Assembly: GCF_963677125.1 (NCBI RefSeq)
Contig: NZ_OY781882.1
Coordinates: forward strand, 194,501-258,500
Direction: 5' to 3'
Origin: an uncultured Desulfobacter sp.
Lineage (GTDB): Bacteria > Desulfobacterota > Desulfobacteria > Desulfobacterales > Desulfobacteraceae
DNA length: 64,000 nt
Shown here in pieces: positions 34,712 through 42,971 of this stretch. Positions within the stretch are counted from its first letter, which is position 1. Each line of letters starts with the position of its first letter. The position numbers and the translations under genes are program-made. Under the pieces are notes generated by a model that saw nothing but the letters and a program-made list of their open reading frames with translations, made no database searches and was not told where the DNA came from.

Positions 34712-35501
34712 CTATCTCTTCTCCCAGGTAAGCCTTGATCACGGCCGGATTATTCAGGATCTGGTCAGGCGAGCCCTCACCGATTTTTTTACCGTAATCC
34801 ACCACAAAGATGTTTTCAGACAGGCTCATGACCAATTTCATATCGTGTTCGATTAAGAGGATGGAAATTTTTTCTTCATCTCTTAACTTTAAGATCAATT
34901 TATTCAGCGCCTCGGTCTCTTTGGGGTTCATGCCGGCCGCGGGTTCGTCCAGAAGAAGCAGGAAGGGATTTGTAGCCATGGCCCTGGCAATTTCCAGGCG
35001 CCGTTGGGCACCGTAAGGCAGGTTCAGCGCCAATTCATCCACATATGTTTCAAGACCGATTTTTTTTAATATTTCGTAGCTTTTATTTACGATAAATTGC
35101 TCTTCGGCCCGGGTGGCAGGGCCTCTGAAAATCGCACCCAGGATACCGGCCTTTGTGACGGGGTAACATCCGATCATGACATTTTCCAAAACCGTCATGG
35201 ATTCAAACAGTCGTATATTTTGAAATGTCCGGGCCAGGCCCTTGCGGGTTACCAGGTTGGGTTTGAGTCCGTTAATGCGTTCTTTGGTTGAATCATCCCC
35301 GTTGGGCCGGATAAAAATGTCTCCCTGGGTGGGGGAATAAATCCCTGTGATACAGTTGAAAAAAGTGGTTTTTCCGGCACCATTTGGACCGATCAGTGCG
35401 GCAATTTCCCCTTGATTGATAGTCAGGTCCAGGCTGTTGATGGCCCGCAGTCCCCCGAAATCCATGGTCAGATTTTTAACTTCCAAAATAGGCTTGTTCA
35501 T
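34704..35501 (-). CDS. livG: Branched-chain amino acid ABC transporter ATPase LivG
   Basis: The second ATPase of the Liv importer, 265 residues. It contains Walker A GPNGAGKTT, the LivG-type insertion with ITGIYSPTQGDI, ARTFQNIRLFESMTVLENV, signature-like LPYGAQRRLEIARA, Walker B LLLLDEPAAGMNP and the IEHDMKLVM switch region. It overlaps livF and lies 2 bp after livM. Confidence 0.95.
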   Translation of the reverse strand: MNKPILEVKNLTMDFGGLRAINSLDLTINQGEIAALIGPNGAGKTTFFNCITGIYSPTQGDIFIRPNGDDSTKERINGLKPNLVTRKGLARTFQNIRLFESMTVLENVMIGCYPVTKAGILGAIFRGPATRAEEQFIVNKSYEILKKIGLETYVDELALNLPYGAQRRLEIARAMATNPFLLLLDEPAAGMNPKETEALNKLILKLRDEEKISILLIEHDMKLVMSLSENIFVVDYGKKIGEGSPDQILNNPAVIKAYLGEEIDA

Positions 35502-35503
35502 AT

Positions 35504-36721
35504 CTATTGCTCTGTGGTGTGTTCGTGGTTTTTATAATGATAGGTTTTTCTGACGTTTTCAATTAGTCCGCCGGGTTTGAAAACCATCATCAGCACCAGA
35601 ACGGCGCCGAAAACAATCATCCGGTATTCAGATACGGCACGAAGATATTCAGGCAGTAGAATCAGCATCAAGGCTCCGGAAATGACGCCGGCAATGGAGC
35701 CCATGCCGCCCAGCACCACCGTACACAAAATGATAACCGATTCCCAGATGGTGAAACTGGCCGGATTAATAAAGGTGGTTTTGGCGGCAAAAACAACGCC
35801 GGCCATGCCGGCCCAGGTCGCCCCCAAAGCAAAGGCGCGCAGTTTTGTCCGGGCCTTGTCAATGCCCATGGCCTGGCAGGCGATTTCATCATCTTTCAGG
35901 GCTATCCAGGCCCGTCCGACCCTGGAGTTCTGGAGACGGTTGATCACAAAGATGGTAAAAATAACCAGGGCCACCATAATGTAATATAGGTAGACGAAGT
36001 TCTGCTGGAATGTCAGATCAATGCCAAACAGGCCGGGTTTGGGAATATTGGCAATGCCGCTGGGGCCCTTGGAAAAGCTATTCCAGTTTTCAAGCACCAG
36101 ACGAATGATTTCACCAAAGCCCAGGGTCACAATTGCCAGATAGTCGCCTCTCAAACGAAGCACGGGATAGCCTAGGATAATGCCCATAACCGCACCTAAA
36201 AGCCCTCCCAAAGGCAGCACCATCCAGAAGGTCATGCCGAAATGCAGATTTAAAAGTGCATAGGCATAGGCGCCCACCGCAAAAAAGGCCACATATCCAA
36301 GATCCAGAAGGCCTGCCAGCCCGATAACGATGTTCAGCCCTAACCCCAGCATCACATAGATTAGTGCTGAGATCATAATAGTAGTCTGGTACATGGAAAA
36401 GGTGTAGGGAAATGCCAGGGTGGCAATGATCAACAAAACCATGGCAGGAATAAAGAACCGTTTTTCGGCCAAAAGTTTTCTGGCAATAGATATTTTTTTG
36501 CCCTGGTTAAGTTTGCCTGTATGTTTTTCTTTGCGTTTAAGCAAGTAGCGCCACAGGGCAGACAGGAAAAAAAAGGCAATGCCTATAAAGGCCATATTCC
36601 ACCAGCGCCACTCAATGGTCTGGGTTACGGTATTGACTTTTATTACCATGATCGGAAAGGTCAGGAACATAAACCAGACCGCTGCTATGGTGGAATGTTT
36701 GAGTTCTTGTAACAGATTCAT
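35504..36721 (-). CDS. livM: Branched-chain amino acid ABC transporter permease LivM
   Basis: The 405-residue permease has about ten hydrophobic segments and the conserved LivM features GLAGLLDLGYVAFFAVGAYAYA, LGYPVLRLRGDYLAIVTLGFGEI and RAWIALKDDEIACQAMGI (the ATPase-coupling loop). An N-terminal extension of about 100 residues with a basic cytoplasmic loop (LKRKEKHTGKLNQGKK) precedes the core, as in the longer LivM proteins. It lies between livH and livG with tight spacing. Confidence 0.94.
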   Translation of the reverse strand: MNLLQELKHSTIAAVWFMFLTFPIMVIKVNTVTQTIEWRWWNMAFIGIAFFFLSALWRYLLKRKEKHTGKLNQGKKISIARKLLAEKRFFIPAMVLLIIATLAFPYTFSMYQTTIMISALIYVMLGLGLNIVIGLAGLLDLGYVAFFAVGAYAYALLNLHFGMTFWMVLPLGGLLGAVMGIILGYPVLRLRGDYLAIVTLGFGEIIRLVLENWNSFSKGPSGIANIPKPGLFGIDLTFQQNFVYLYYIMVALVIFTIFVINRLQNSRVGRAWIALKDDEIACQAMGIDKARTKLRAFALGATWAGMAGVVFAAKTTFINPASFTIWESVIILCTVVLGGMGSIAGVISGALMLILLPEYLRAVSEYRMIVFGAVLVLMMVFKPGGLIENVRKTYHYKNHEHTTEQ

Positions 36722-36737
36722 AATTTCTATCTTTAAT

Positions 36738-37646
36738 TTAAACTTTTTTGGTTTCCGCCCGGCCCAGAATTCCGGATGGCCTGAAAATAAGGATCAGAAC
36801 CAGGAATAAAAAGGCAAATACATCTTCATAATCACTGGAGATATAACCGGTGAAAAAACTTTCAGTCCACCCCAGGACAAGGGAACCTAAAACCGCGCCC
36901 GGAATACTGCCGATGCCGCCTAAGACAGCTGCCACAAAGGCCTTGATGCCGGCAATGAATCCCATGTAAAAATTAATCTGTCCAATGTGCGAAGCAATGA
37001 GCATGCCTCCGATGGCCGCCGTGCCGGACCCGATGATAAAGGTTAAGGAGATGACCCGGTTGACATTGACCCCAAGCAGCATGGCCATGGTTTTATCCTG
37101 GGATGTGGCCCGCATGGCTTTGCCGATCTGGGTAAACTTGATCAGAAAGGTCAATCCAATCATGACGATCATCGTGGTGACGATAATGGCAAGCTCCGGG
37201 GCGGACATGATGTGTGCATAGGGCTCCCAGAATTCAAAATCAGGAATCAGGCTGGGAAAAGGCAGAAAATCCGAGGTCTGGGCAAGCAGTACATAATTTT
37301 GAAGAAAGAGTGACATGCCGATGGCGCTGATCAGCGCTGACAGGCGGGGGGCCTTTCGCAGGGGCTTGTAAGCAATTTTTTCCATGGTATATCCGTAGCA
37401 GCAGGCATAAAATACAGCTGCCGCTGCCGCAATCAGCGTTACGGCCAAGGCCGGAAAGCCTGACATGGTTAATACCGTGGAGATGATCAGCGCGGTAAAA
37501 GCGCCTATCATATATATTTCACCATGGGCAAAGTTAATCAGTTCAATAATGCCGTACACCATGGTGTACCCCAGGGCAATCAAGGCATAGATACTGCCCC
37601 TGGTCAATCCGCCCAGGAACAGCTTTAAAAAAAATTCATAATCCAT
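36738..37646 (-). CDS. livH: Branched-chain amino acid ABC transporter permease LivH
   Basis: The 302-residue permease shows the LivH pattern: GLTRGSIYALIALGYTMVYGIIELINFAHGEIYMIGAF at the start, RATSQDKTMAMLLGVNVNRVI as the coupling loop, and KAFVAAVLGGIGSIPGAVLGSLVLG. About eight helices. It follows livJ after a 105-bp gap that contains a long hairpin and precedes livM by 16 bp. Confidence 0.95.
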   Translation of the reverse strand: MDYEFFLKLFLGGLTRGSIYALIALGYTMVYGIIELINFAHGEIYMIGAFTALIISTVLTMSGFPALAVTLIAAAAAVFYACCYGYTMEKIAYKPLRKAPRLSALISAIGMSLFLQNYVLLAQTSDFLPFPSLIPDFEFWEPYAHIMSAPELAIIVTTMIVMIGLTFLIKFTQIGKAMRATSQDKTMAMLLGVNVNRVISLTFIIGSGTAAIGGMLIASHIGQINFYMGFIAGIKAFVAAVLGGIGSIPGAVLGSLVLGWTESFFTGYISSDYEDVFAFLFLVLILIFRPSGILGRAETKKV

Positions 37647-37684
37647 GTGTAACCTGTTTTCTCATTCGCGATGTATCCTGCAAG

Positions 37685-37723
37685 ACACAAGGGGGCAGGC
37701 ATCTGATGCCGGCCCCCTTGTGT
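37685..37723 (-). other. Intra-operon hairpin between livJ and livH
   Basis: Two 18-base arms (ACACAAGGGGGCAGGCAT and its near-perfect complement, one mismatch) around a 3-base loop. No T-run follows in the direction of transcription, so it is more likely an mRNA-stabilising or attenuating structure than a full terminator. Confidence 0.7.
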
Positions 37724-37751
37724 ATCATTCAGCGACGCCCTAATTTAATAA

Positions 37752-38873
37752 TTACTTTTCTTCAACAAATTGGCCATTGACCACTTTGTATACAGAAAAG
37801 CCGATACCTGTGGCGTCACCATTTTCGTCAAAACGGATTTTTCCCAAGGGTGTTTCAACATATTCAGTTCTCAGCGCCTGAACCACCTTGTCATAGTCAG
37901 TGGATCCCGCTTTTTCAATGGCGTTGAGCAGGGCCTGGGTTGCCGCATAAGCTGCATCAAAAAAGGCTCCCGGATCAGAACCGAACGCTTTTTGGTGTTC
38001 CTCTTTTGCCATCTTTGCCATAGGGTTGTCGGAAATATCCATGGGACCTGTGGCATAAACCCCTTCAGAATACTCACCGGCAACCTTAATGAAGGTATCA
38101 TCTTTTACACCATCAGCACCCATGAACAGGGTATCCATTCTTTGTTTTCTCATCAGTGTAACAATCTTGGAGGCTTCAGGATGGTAGCCTCCCCAGACAA
38201 CCAGGTCCGGTTTCGCTTTTTCCACTTTGGTGACAATGGCCGAATAGTCAACGGCACCCGGGGTAACTCCTTCAAACAGGAGAATGTTCACACCCGCTTC
38301 CTTAAAGTATTTTTGGGCAAGTTCTGCCTGGCCTTTGCCGTAATCCCCTTTGTCATGGAGGATGACGACATTTTTAACTTTAAGGGTTTGGGTGGCAAAT
38401 TTGACCTGAAGTTGGGCCTGTTTGGCGTCATGGGGGATGGTCCTGAAAAAATTGAGGTATTCACCGGACAAGGTCAGATCCGGATTGGTGGCAGACGGAG
38501 ACATGGTAACGATCTTGGCGTCTTTGTAAATGCCCAGGGCCGCTTTGGTTGCCCCGGAGCAGATATGGCCCATAACAACGTCAACGCCGTCTGAAACCAG
38601 CTTCATTGCGGTGTTACCGGCTATTTCGGGTTTACACGCATCGTCTTCAACCAGCAGTTCCACCTGTTGGCCTAAAACACCACCGTCGGCATTGATTTTT
38701 TTTACAACCAGCTTGGCAGCATTCACTGACGGAAGTCCATAAGATGCAAGGTCTCCTGAATGGGCCCCGGCAACCCCAAGTTTAATTGTCCGAGCTTCTG
38801 CTTCTTTGGTCCCAAAGGCAAAGATCAGACAAACAGCCAATAGGCAACCCATTGCAAATAAATTTCTTTTCAT
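37752..38873 (-). CDS. livJ: Branched-chain amino acid ABC transporter substrate-binding protein
   Basis: The 373-residue protein has a signal peptide (residues 1-27, cleavage probably after KEAEA), then a periplasmic-binding-protein type I fold: IKLGVAGAHSGDLASYGLPSVNAAKLVV, VVMGHICSGATKAAL, MSPSATNPDLTL and VVIHDKGDYGKGQAELAQ-like loop. The conserved A-x-S and T-x-P pocket motifs fit an amino-acid ligand; the exact one is not readable. It is the first gene of the operon, has a GAGGAA ribosome site and a perfect-consensus promoter. No lipobox, so it is a soluble periplasmic protein. Confidence 0.95.
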   Translation of the reverse strand: MKRNLFAMGCLLAVCLIFAFGTKEAEARTIKLGVAGAHSGDLASYGLPSVNAAKLVVKKINADGGVLGQQVELLVEDDACKPEIAGNTAMKLVSDGVDVVMGHICSGATKAALGIYKDAKIVTMSPSATNPDLTLSGEYLNFFRTIPHDAKQAQLQVKFATQTLKVKNVVILHDKGDYGKGQAELAQKYFKEAGVNILLFEGVTPGAVDYSAIVTKVEKAKPDLVVWGGYHPEASKIVTLMRKQRMDTLFMGADGVKDDTFIKVAGEYSEGVYATGPMDISDNPMAKMAKEEHQKAFGSDPGAFFDAAYAATQALLNAIEKAGSTDYDKVVQALRTEYVETPLGKIRFDENGDATGIGFSVYKVVNGQFVEEK

Positions 38874-38921
38874 TTCCTCTTTCCTTTTTCTGTTAGGTTA
38901 AGGTATCTTACCACGATCTCT

Positions 38922-38949
38922 ATTATAACGATACCAAAAGCCCTGTCAA
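38922..38949 (-). promoter_or_regulatory. Consensus sigma-70 promoter of livJ
   Basis: On the minus strand a perfect TTGACA (38949-38944) and a perfect TATAAT (38927-38922) are separated by 16 bp, giving a leader of roughly 40 nt. This is the strongest promoter match in the window. Confidence 0.85.
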
Positions 38950-39074
38950 TCAGGCGATAGTTTTTAACTATTATTATTAGAAAGTCCTAATAAGTTATTG
39001 AATTGCCTTTCGGTTTCGTTGTGGGTTGAGCCGGGGTATCAATAGAATCGGGTCAGCCCGTGGCCGTTATAAAA

Positions 39075-39123
39075 AACAACCCGGTGCCCCTAAAAAGGAA
39101 CTTTTTAGGGGCACCGGGTTGTT
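39075..39123 (-). terminator. 22-bp perfect hairpin terminator
   Basis: AACAACCCGGTGCCCCTAAAAA and its exact complement flank a 5-base loop; on the minus strand a run of T follows (39076-39071 read as TTTTTT). It closes the small gene at 39161 and isolates it from the liv promoter. Confidence 0.9.
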
Positions 39124-39160
39124 TGAAAAAAGAATTCTGAAAAAGAGAGAGAGTAGGAAA

Positions 39161-39346
39161 TTAGGCTTTTTCTTTGAGTTCCGTTTCCGGCTGAATAACA
39201 GAATCTAACTGAGAGATACTATGCAAGCTGAAATTAGCGTCTGAGGCGATTTCGTCAGGACCTTTTAGTTTTAAAATTTCATCGTCGATGATTCTAAGGA
39301 AATCAAAGATGTCATTTTTTACTTGGGTTTCAGTTGCTTCAATCAT
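39161..39346 (-). CDS. Small acidic protein of unknown function (61 residues)
   Basis: The start ATG at 39346 has a very strong GGAGGAAGG ribosome site. The product (MIEATETQVKNDIFDFL...) is acidic, predicted helical in its first half (DIFDFLRIIDDEILKLKG) and lacks a signal peptide or membrane segment. I do not recognise a family. It is a single-gene unit closed by a 22-bp perfect terminator, which argues that it is real and well expressed. Confidence 0.65.
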   Translation of the reverse strand: MIEATETQVKNDIFDFLRIIDDEILKLKGPDEIASDANFSLHSISQLDSVIQPETELKEKA

Positions 39347-39672
39347 TCGCCTTCCTCCCTGTATCAATCTTTAAGGATTTTGTTTAGAGGAAATTGACTT
39401 TTTCTTTGTATTTTTCCTCTTTCACATACATGCGATATATATTATCAATGCCTGATAGGGGAAATCAATCAGGGAATCCCTGATTTTTTATGACTTTTTT
39501 TCTTAAATTTGTCCAAATTATCGCATAAATTAGGTACTTTTTTTCTCTTGACCCCATGCAAAGACCTGCCTATGGTGATGATGTAATGTAATTTTCAGTC
39601 GCTGTAAAGCAGGTCTGTCAGGCAGACTGGTGCAGCGAACCGTTTAAATTGGTTTAAATTGGGGAGAAAAAA
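39347..39672. other. Divergent intergenic region
   Basis: 326 bp separate the small leftward gene from the VOC gene. It is A/T-rich and includes a short perfect hairpin, ATCAGGG and CCCTGAT followed by TTTTTT at about 39467-39489, which looks like a terminator on the plus strand with no gene before it; a small RNA is possible but unsupported. Nothing else is recognised. Confidence 0.4.
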
Positions 39673-40041
39673 ATGGGATTTACAATTGATCATTTTAATA
39701 TCAACGTATTAAATCTGGAAAATAGTATCGCATTTTATGAAAAAGCGCTCGGCCTTACGGAGCTGAGTCGGAAAACGGCCACAGACGGTTCTTATGTGAT
39801 TGTGTTTTTGACCGATAATCAGTCTGCCAATAAACTGGAGTTGACCTGGCTTAAGGACAGAAACGAGCCGTACGATCTCGGCGATGAAGAATTTCACATC
39901 GCATTTAAAACCGATGATTTTGACGCAGCCCATGCCCTTCATGAGAAGATGGGGTGCATCTGCTATGAAAATAAGGATATGGGTATCTATTTTATCAATG
40001 ACCCGGACGGGTACTGGCTTGAGGTCGTTCCTGTCAGATAG
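39673..40041 (+). CDS. VOC-superfamily (glyoxalase I-like) protein
   Basis: The 122-residue protein has two beta-alpha-beta-beta-beta modules. The four expected metal ligands are present: His in FTIDHFN (residue 7), Glu in KLELTW, His in EEFHIAF and Glu in YWLEVVPV near the C-terminus. The DPDGYWLEV ending is typical of lactoylglutathione lyase-like proteins. Anaerobic Desulfobacterota often lack glutathione, so the thiol substrate is open. A GGGGAG ribosome site precedes the ATG. It is a single gene. Confidence 0.85.
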   Translation: MGFTIDHFNINVLNLENSIAFYEKALGLTELSRKTATDGSYVIVFLTDNQSANKLELTWLKDRNEPYDLGDEEFHIAFKTDDFDAAHALHEKMGCICYENKDMGIYFINDPDGYWLEVVPVR

Positions 40042-40336
40042 TGCCTAAGCAAGGCACTGAGACAAGGGAAAAACATCAATGCCTGAAAAATTCGTGACAA
40101 AGATGTAAATGCCCATGGATGTAGTATTTAATAAGAACCTATCGCTTGAAAGGACCATCCGAGCCGTCTGAGACCATATATAGAAAAATCCTTAAGTCAT
40201 TCGAATACAGTACAGTAACTGGGCAGAGGGCAATGACGGCAAGATTTGGCAATTAGTTGATCCTGCACGCGATTAAATTTTAATTGTTCATGGCTTTTGC
40301 TTGCCTTTAGCTAAAATTGATATATAACAAGCCCCC

Positions 40337-41551
40337 ATGAACGGGGTGATAAATAAAAAACTGCTGCTGGCATTGGGGTGTCTGGCTATCTTTTTTCCCG
40401 GGGCTTTTTTGTTTGGATTTCCCGGGGTGATGGCGGTGCAGTGGCAGCAATTATTGGGCGTGGAAAAGGCCCGCATCGGGCAACTCATGTTTTTTATCCT
40501 GGCGGGTACGGGATGTTCCATGTACCTGTCCGGTAAGCTCCAGGAAAAGATTACGCCCCAGGGGCTTATCTTTGTGGGCACTGTCGCTTGCGGCTTTGGG
40601 GTCGGCGCTGTTGCATGGGCCTCAGCGCTGTATCATGTCTTTGCCTGGGCGTTTTGGGAAGGGTTTTTCAGCGCTTTTGTTTACCTTCCCTGTTTGACGG
40701 TTTCCCAAAAATTGTTTTTGGAACAAAAAGGCCTGGCAGTAGGTTTCATCAATCTGGTGTTTGGCGGCGCAGCTGCGGTCATGTCGCCGGTATTCTCTAT
40801 TTTGCTGGTTAACCAGGGGTACAGGGCAACATGTGTAATCTCCATGATCTTTGCCGTGTGTACCGGTATTGTATGCGCCTTTTTTATGCGGGGCTCCGCA
40901 TATTCATTTAAATCTGTAAAGGGGTTGGGAATCGCTCTTGGTGTTGGCCGAATACTTACGTTGAGATCCTTCTGGTGTCTTTGGTGCGTATGGGCCCTGG
41001 CCGGGGCTGCAGGGGTTTCCATGGTTATGTTGTGTGCCTCCCTGGGGCAGTCTTTAGGATATGACGTGACACAGTATGTGATGATTCTGACCGGATTCAG
41101 CATGTTGAACGGCCTTGGCCGCATTGTATTTGGCATACTTGCGGACCGCATATCCAAACACAAAATATTAATCCGGGTGTTTCTTATGGCGGCTTTGGCC
41201 TATCTGCTCATGCCCTTTTTTCATAATCTGTATGTGTTAAGTTTATTGGCAAGCGTTGTTGGGCTTGCATTCGGGGTATTGTTTACCGTGTCCGCACCAT
41301 TGGTCTCGGAGTGCTTTGGTCTTGAGAATTTTGGAAGGGTATTCGGGCTTGTATTTACTGCTTACGGATTTGTGGCCGGATTTTTAGGCCCCTGGATGTC
41401 CGGTGTTGTTTTAAGACTTACCCATGACAATTTCATGGTCGTCTTTACCGGATTTGCCTTATTTTACCTGATTGCTGCCATTCTCGTAAACCAGGTAAAA
41501 CGGGTTGGGTGTTTGAACGAAAAATCACCCACCTGCGGCGTTACAAAATAA
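40337..41551 (+). CDS. Major facilitator superfamily transporter
   Basis: The 404-residue protein has about 12 hydrophobic segments. The 2-3 loop motif and the inter-domain region resemble the oxalate/formate antiporter-like (OFA) branch: FPGVMAVQWQQLLGVEKARIGQLMF, LERKGLAVG-like EQKGLAVGFINLVFGGAAAVMSP, and NGLGRIVFGILADRISKHK in the second half with G-R-x-x-x-G-x-x-x-D. Substrate unknown; a monocarboxylate is a guess from the branch. No ribosome site is evident before the first ATG. The gene converges on the radical SAM gene across a long inverted repeat. Confidence 0.85.
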   Translation: MNGVINKKLLLALGCLAIFFPGAFLFGFPGVMAVQWQQLLGVEKARIGQLMFFILAGTGCSMYLSGKLQEKITPQGLIFVGTVACGFGVGAVAWASALYHVFAWAFWEGFFSAFVYLPCLTVSQKLFLEQKGLAVGFINLVFGGAAAVMSPVFSILLVNQGYRATCVISMIFAVCTGIVCAFFMRGSAYSFKSVKGLGIALGVGRILTLRSFWCLWCVWALAGAAGVSMVMLCASLGQSLGYDVTQYVMILTGFSMLNGLGRIVFGILADRISKHKILIRVFLMAALAYLLMPFFHNLYVLSLLASVVGLAFGVLFTVSAPLVSECFGLENFGRVFGLVFTAYGFVAGFLGPWMSGVVLRLTHDNFMVVFTGFALFYLIAAILVNQVKRVGCLNEKSPTCGVTK

Positions 41552-41589
41552 GGCCTTGTTCATATTTTAAGCCATACGAATTTCCGGTC

Positions 41590-41652
41590 GGTTGGGTTGA
41601 GGAACGAAACCCAACGCCAATAAGTTGTTGGGTTTCGTTCCTCAACCCAACC
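41590..41652. repeat. Perfect 26-bp inverted repeat between convergent genes
   Basis: GGTTGGGTTGAGGAACGAAA-CCCAAC (41590-41615) and its exact reverse complement (41627-41652) flank an 11-base loop. Similar GGTTGGGTT...CCCAACC hairpins are scattered in many bacterial genomes and are REP/MITE-like. Here it separates two convergent genes and could end transcripts from both sides. Confidence 0.9.
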
Positions 41653-41688
41653 TACGATCTTTTAAAAACGGGGGCGGTAAGGTACGAT

Positions 41689-42969
41689 TTAAAATTTTCT
41701 TAAAGTTGTTGTCCGGGGCGGCCGTCTGCCGTTAAAAAAATCGCAGGCTTTATAATATTGGAGATCCTTGAGCCAGCAGGCGCCATACCCTGGATCTTTG
41801 GCCATTCTGGTCGCCAGGTGCCACGGTGCGGAAAAGGCTTCCATAAATGGCCCCCCAAGCTCGGTGGGGTCCCTGAAACATTCCCAGTCGCAGGCCAGGC
41901 AGTACCCTTTGGGATTAATTGCATTGACGTTTAAGTCCGGAAACGGACCTAAATTATCAGCACCCCTGTACCCGCAAGGGTAGGTGTTGCCATCGGTGCA
42001 GTTCAGGTAAAAGAAATCAATGCCGCCCCGGCAGCCGTAGGGGGTATCTGCATTTTTTCCTGAATAGACATTGTACAGGGTGTGCAAACCGGCCAAGGGC
42101 GAAAAAATTCTAATCTGGGATCTGAATTTGGGAATGGTGTCTGACAGCGCCTTGAATAAAAGCGCTTTTTCGATCCCTGTAAAACAGACCACCCGGTCCG
42201 CAGACGCTGCGGCATAAACAGCATCCAGGTCTTCTTTATCTGCACTGTCTTCCATACTCATGGGGTAGCAGGCATTGGCGATGGTGAATCCCATATTGAT
42301 CACCTTGCGGTAGAAATCGGCAAACCCCTGGGCAAATGCCCGGTAAAAGGGAGAGGCCTCCGGGGTCAAAAGATCTTTTGGCGTTGGCGATCCTAAAATT
42401 TGAGTGATCCGGGATACATTACGGTTCAACCCCAGATTCACGGACGGGAAAAGACCTGCCTCATGGAAAATGGGTAATGCTTTTTCCATACCCCGGACAA
42501 CGCCCTCAAATCCGCGCATTTGCTCATGGATGTGCGCAACGGATGAGTCCAGGCTGATCCAGAAGTTGCGCAACGGGGTATCTGCAAGTTCCTCGGCAAT
42601 GGCCTTTACCTTATCTTCGAACTCGGGTTTGTCATGATCGGCAAAAAAGAATCCGTTGGTGCCCGTTCGAATATAGGGAATCCCTGCTTTTCCTGCGTGC
42701 CGGATAAGTTCGGGCAGATCCTTGCGCAACATCATGGGCTCTCCGCCGGTAAAGGAGATGGCCTGAAATCCCTTTTGGCCTGCCGCATCAATGATCTCTT
42801 TGAGCTGGTCATTGGAGAGCCGGGTTCTGTCAAATTTATTGGTTTTTCGCATGCCGCACTGGGGGCAGGTGGCATTGCATAGGTCCGTGATCTGGATTAC
42901 AAGCTGACCGGGCATCCGGCCTTTGAGCATCAGTGCGGCGGTTTTCAGTCCTGATTTTATGTGGGTCAT
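41689..42969 (-). CDS. Radical SAM protein with C-terminal cysteine-rich region
   Basis: The 426-residue protein binds the radical SAM [4Fe-4S] cluster through CNATCPQC (CxxxCxxC, about residues 32-39) in the context QLVIQITDLCNATCPQCG, followed by the GGEPMM motif (SFTGGEP). The C-terminal 100 residues contain further cysteines (YGCRGG, YLNC, YPCGYRG, CLACDWEC) that could bind an additional cluster as in SPASM-type enzymes. The substrate is unknown. It follows the PHP/glycosyltransferase fusion by 2 bp on the same strand, so the two are translationally coupled and probably act in one pathway for a lipid, glycan or small-molecule modification. Confidence 0.85.
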   Translation of the reverse strand: MTHIKSGLKTAALMLKGRMPGQLVIQITDLCNATCPQCGMRKTNKFDRTRLSNDQLKEIIDAAGQKGFQAISFTGGEPMMLRKDLPELIRHAGKAGIPYIRTGTNGFFFADHDKPEFEDKVKAIAEELADTPLRNFWISLDSSVAHIHEQMRGFEGVVRGMEKALPIFHEAGLFPSVNLGLNRNVSRITQILGSPTPKDLLTPEASPFYRAFAQGFADFYRKVINMGFTIANACYPMSMEDSADKEDLDAVYAAASADRVVCFTGIEKALLFKALSDTIPKFRSQIRIFSPLAGLHTLYNVYSGKNADTPYGCRGGIDFFYLNCTDGNTYPCGYRGADNLGPFPDLNVNAINPKGYCLACDWECFRDPTELGGPFMEAFSAPWHLATRMAKDPGYGACWLKDLQYYKACDFFNGRRPPRTTTLRKF

Positions 42970-42971
42970 CG

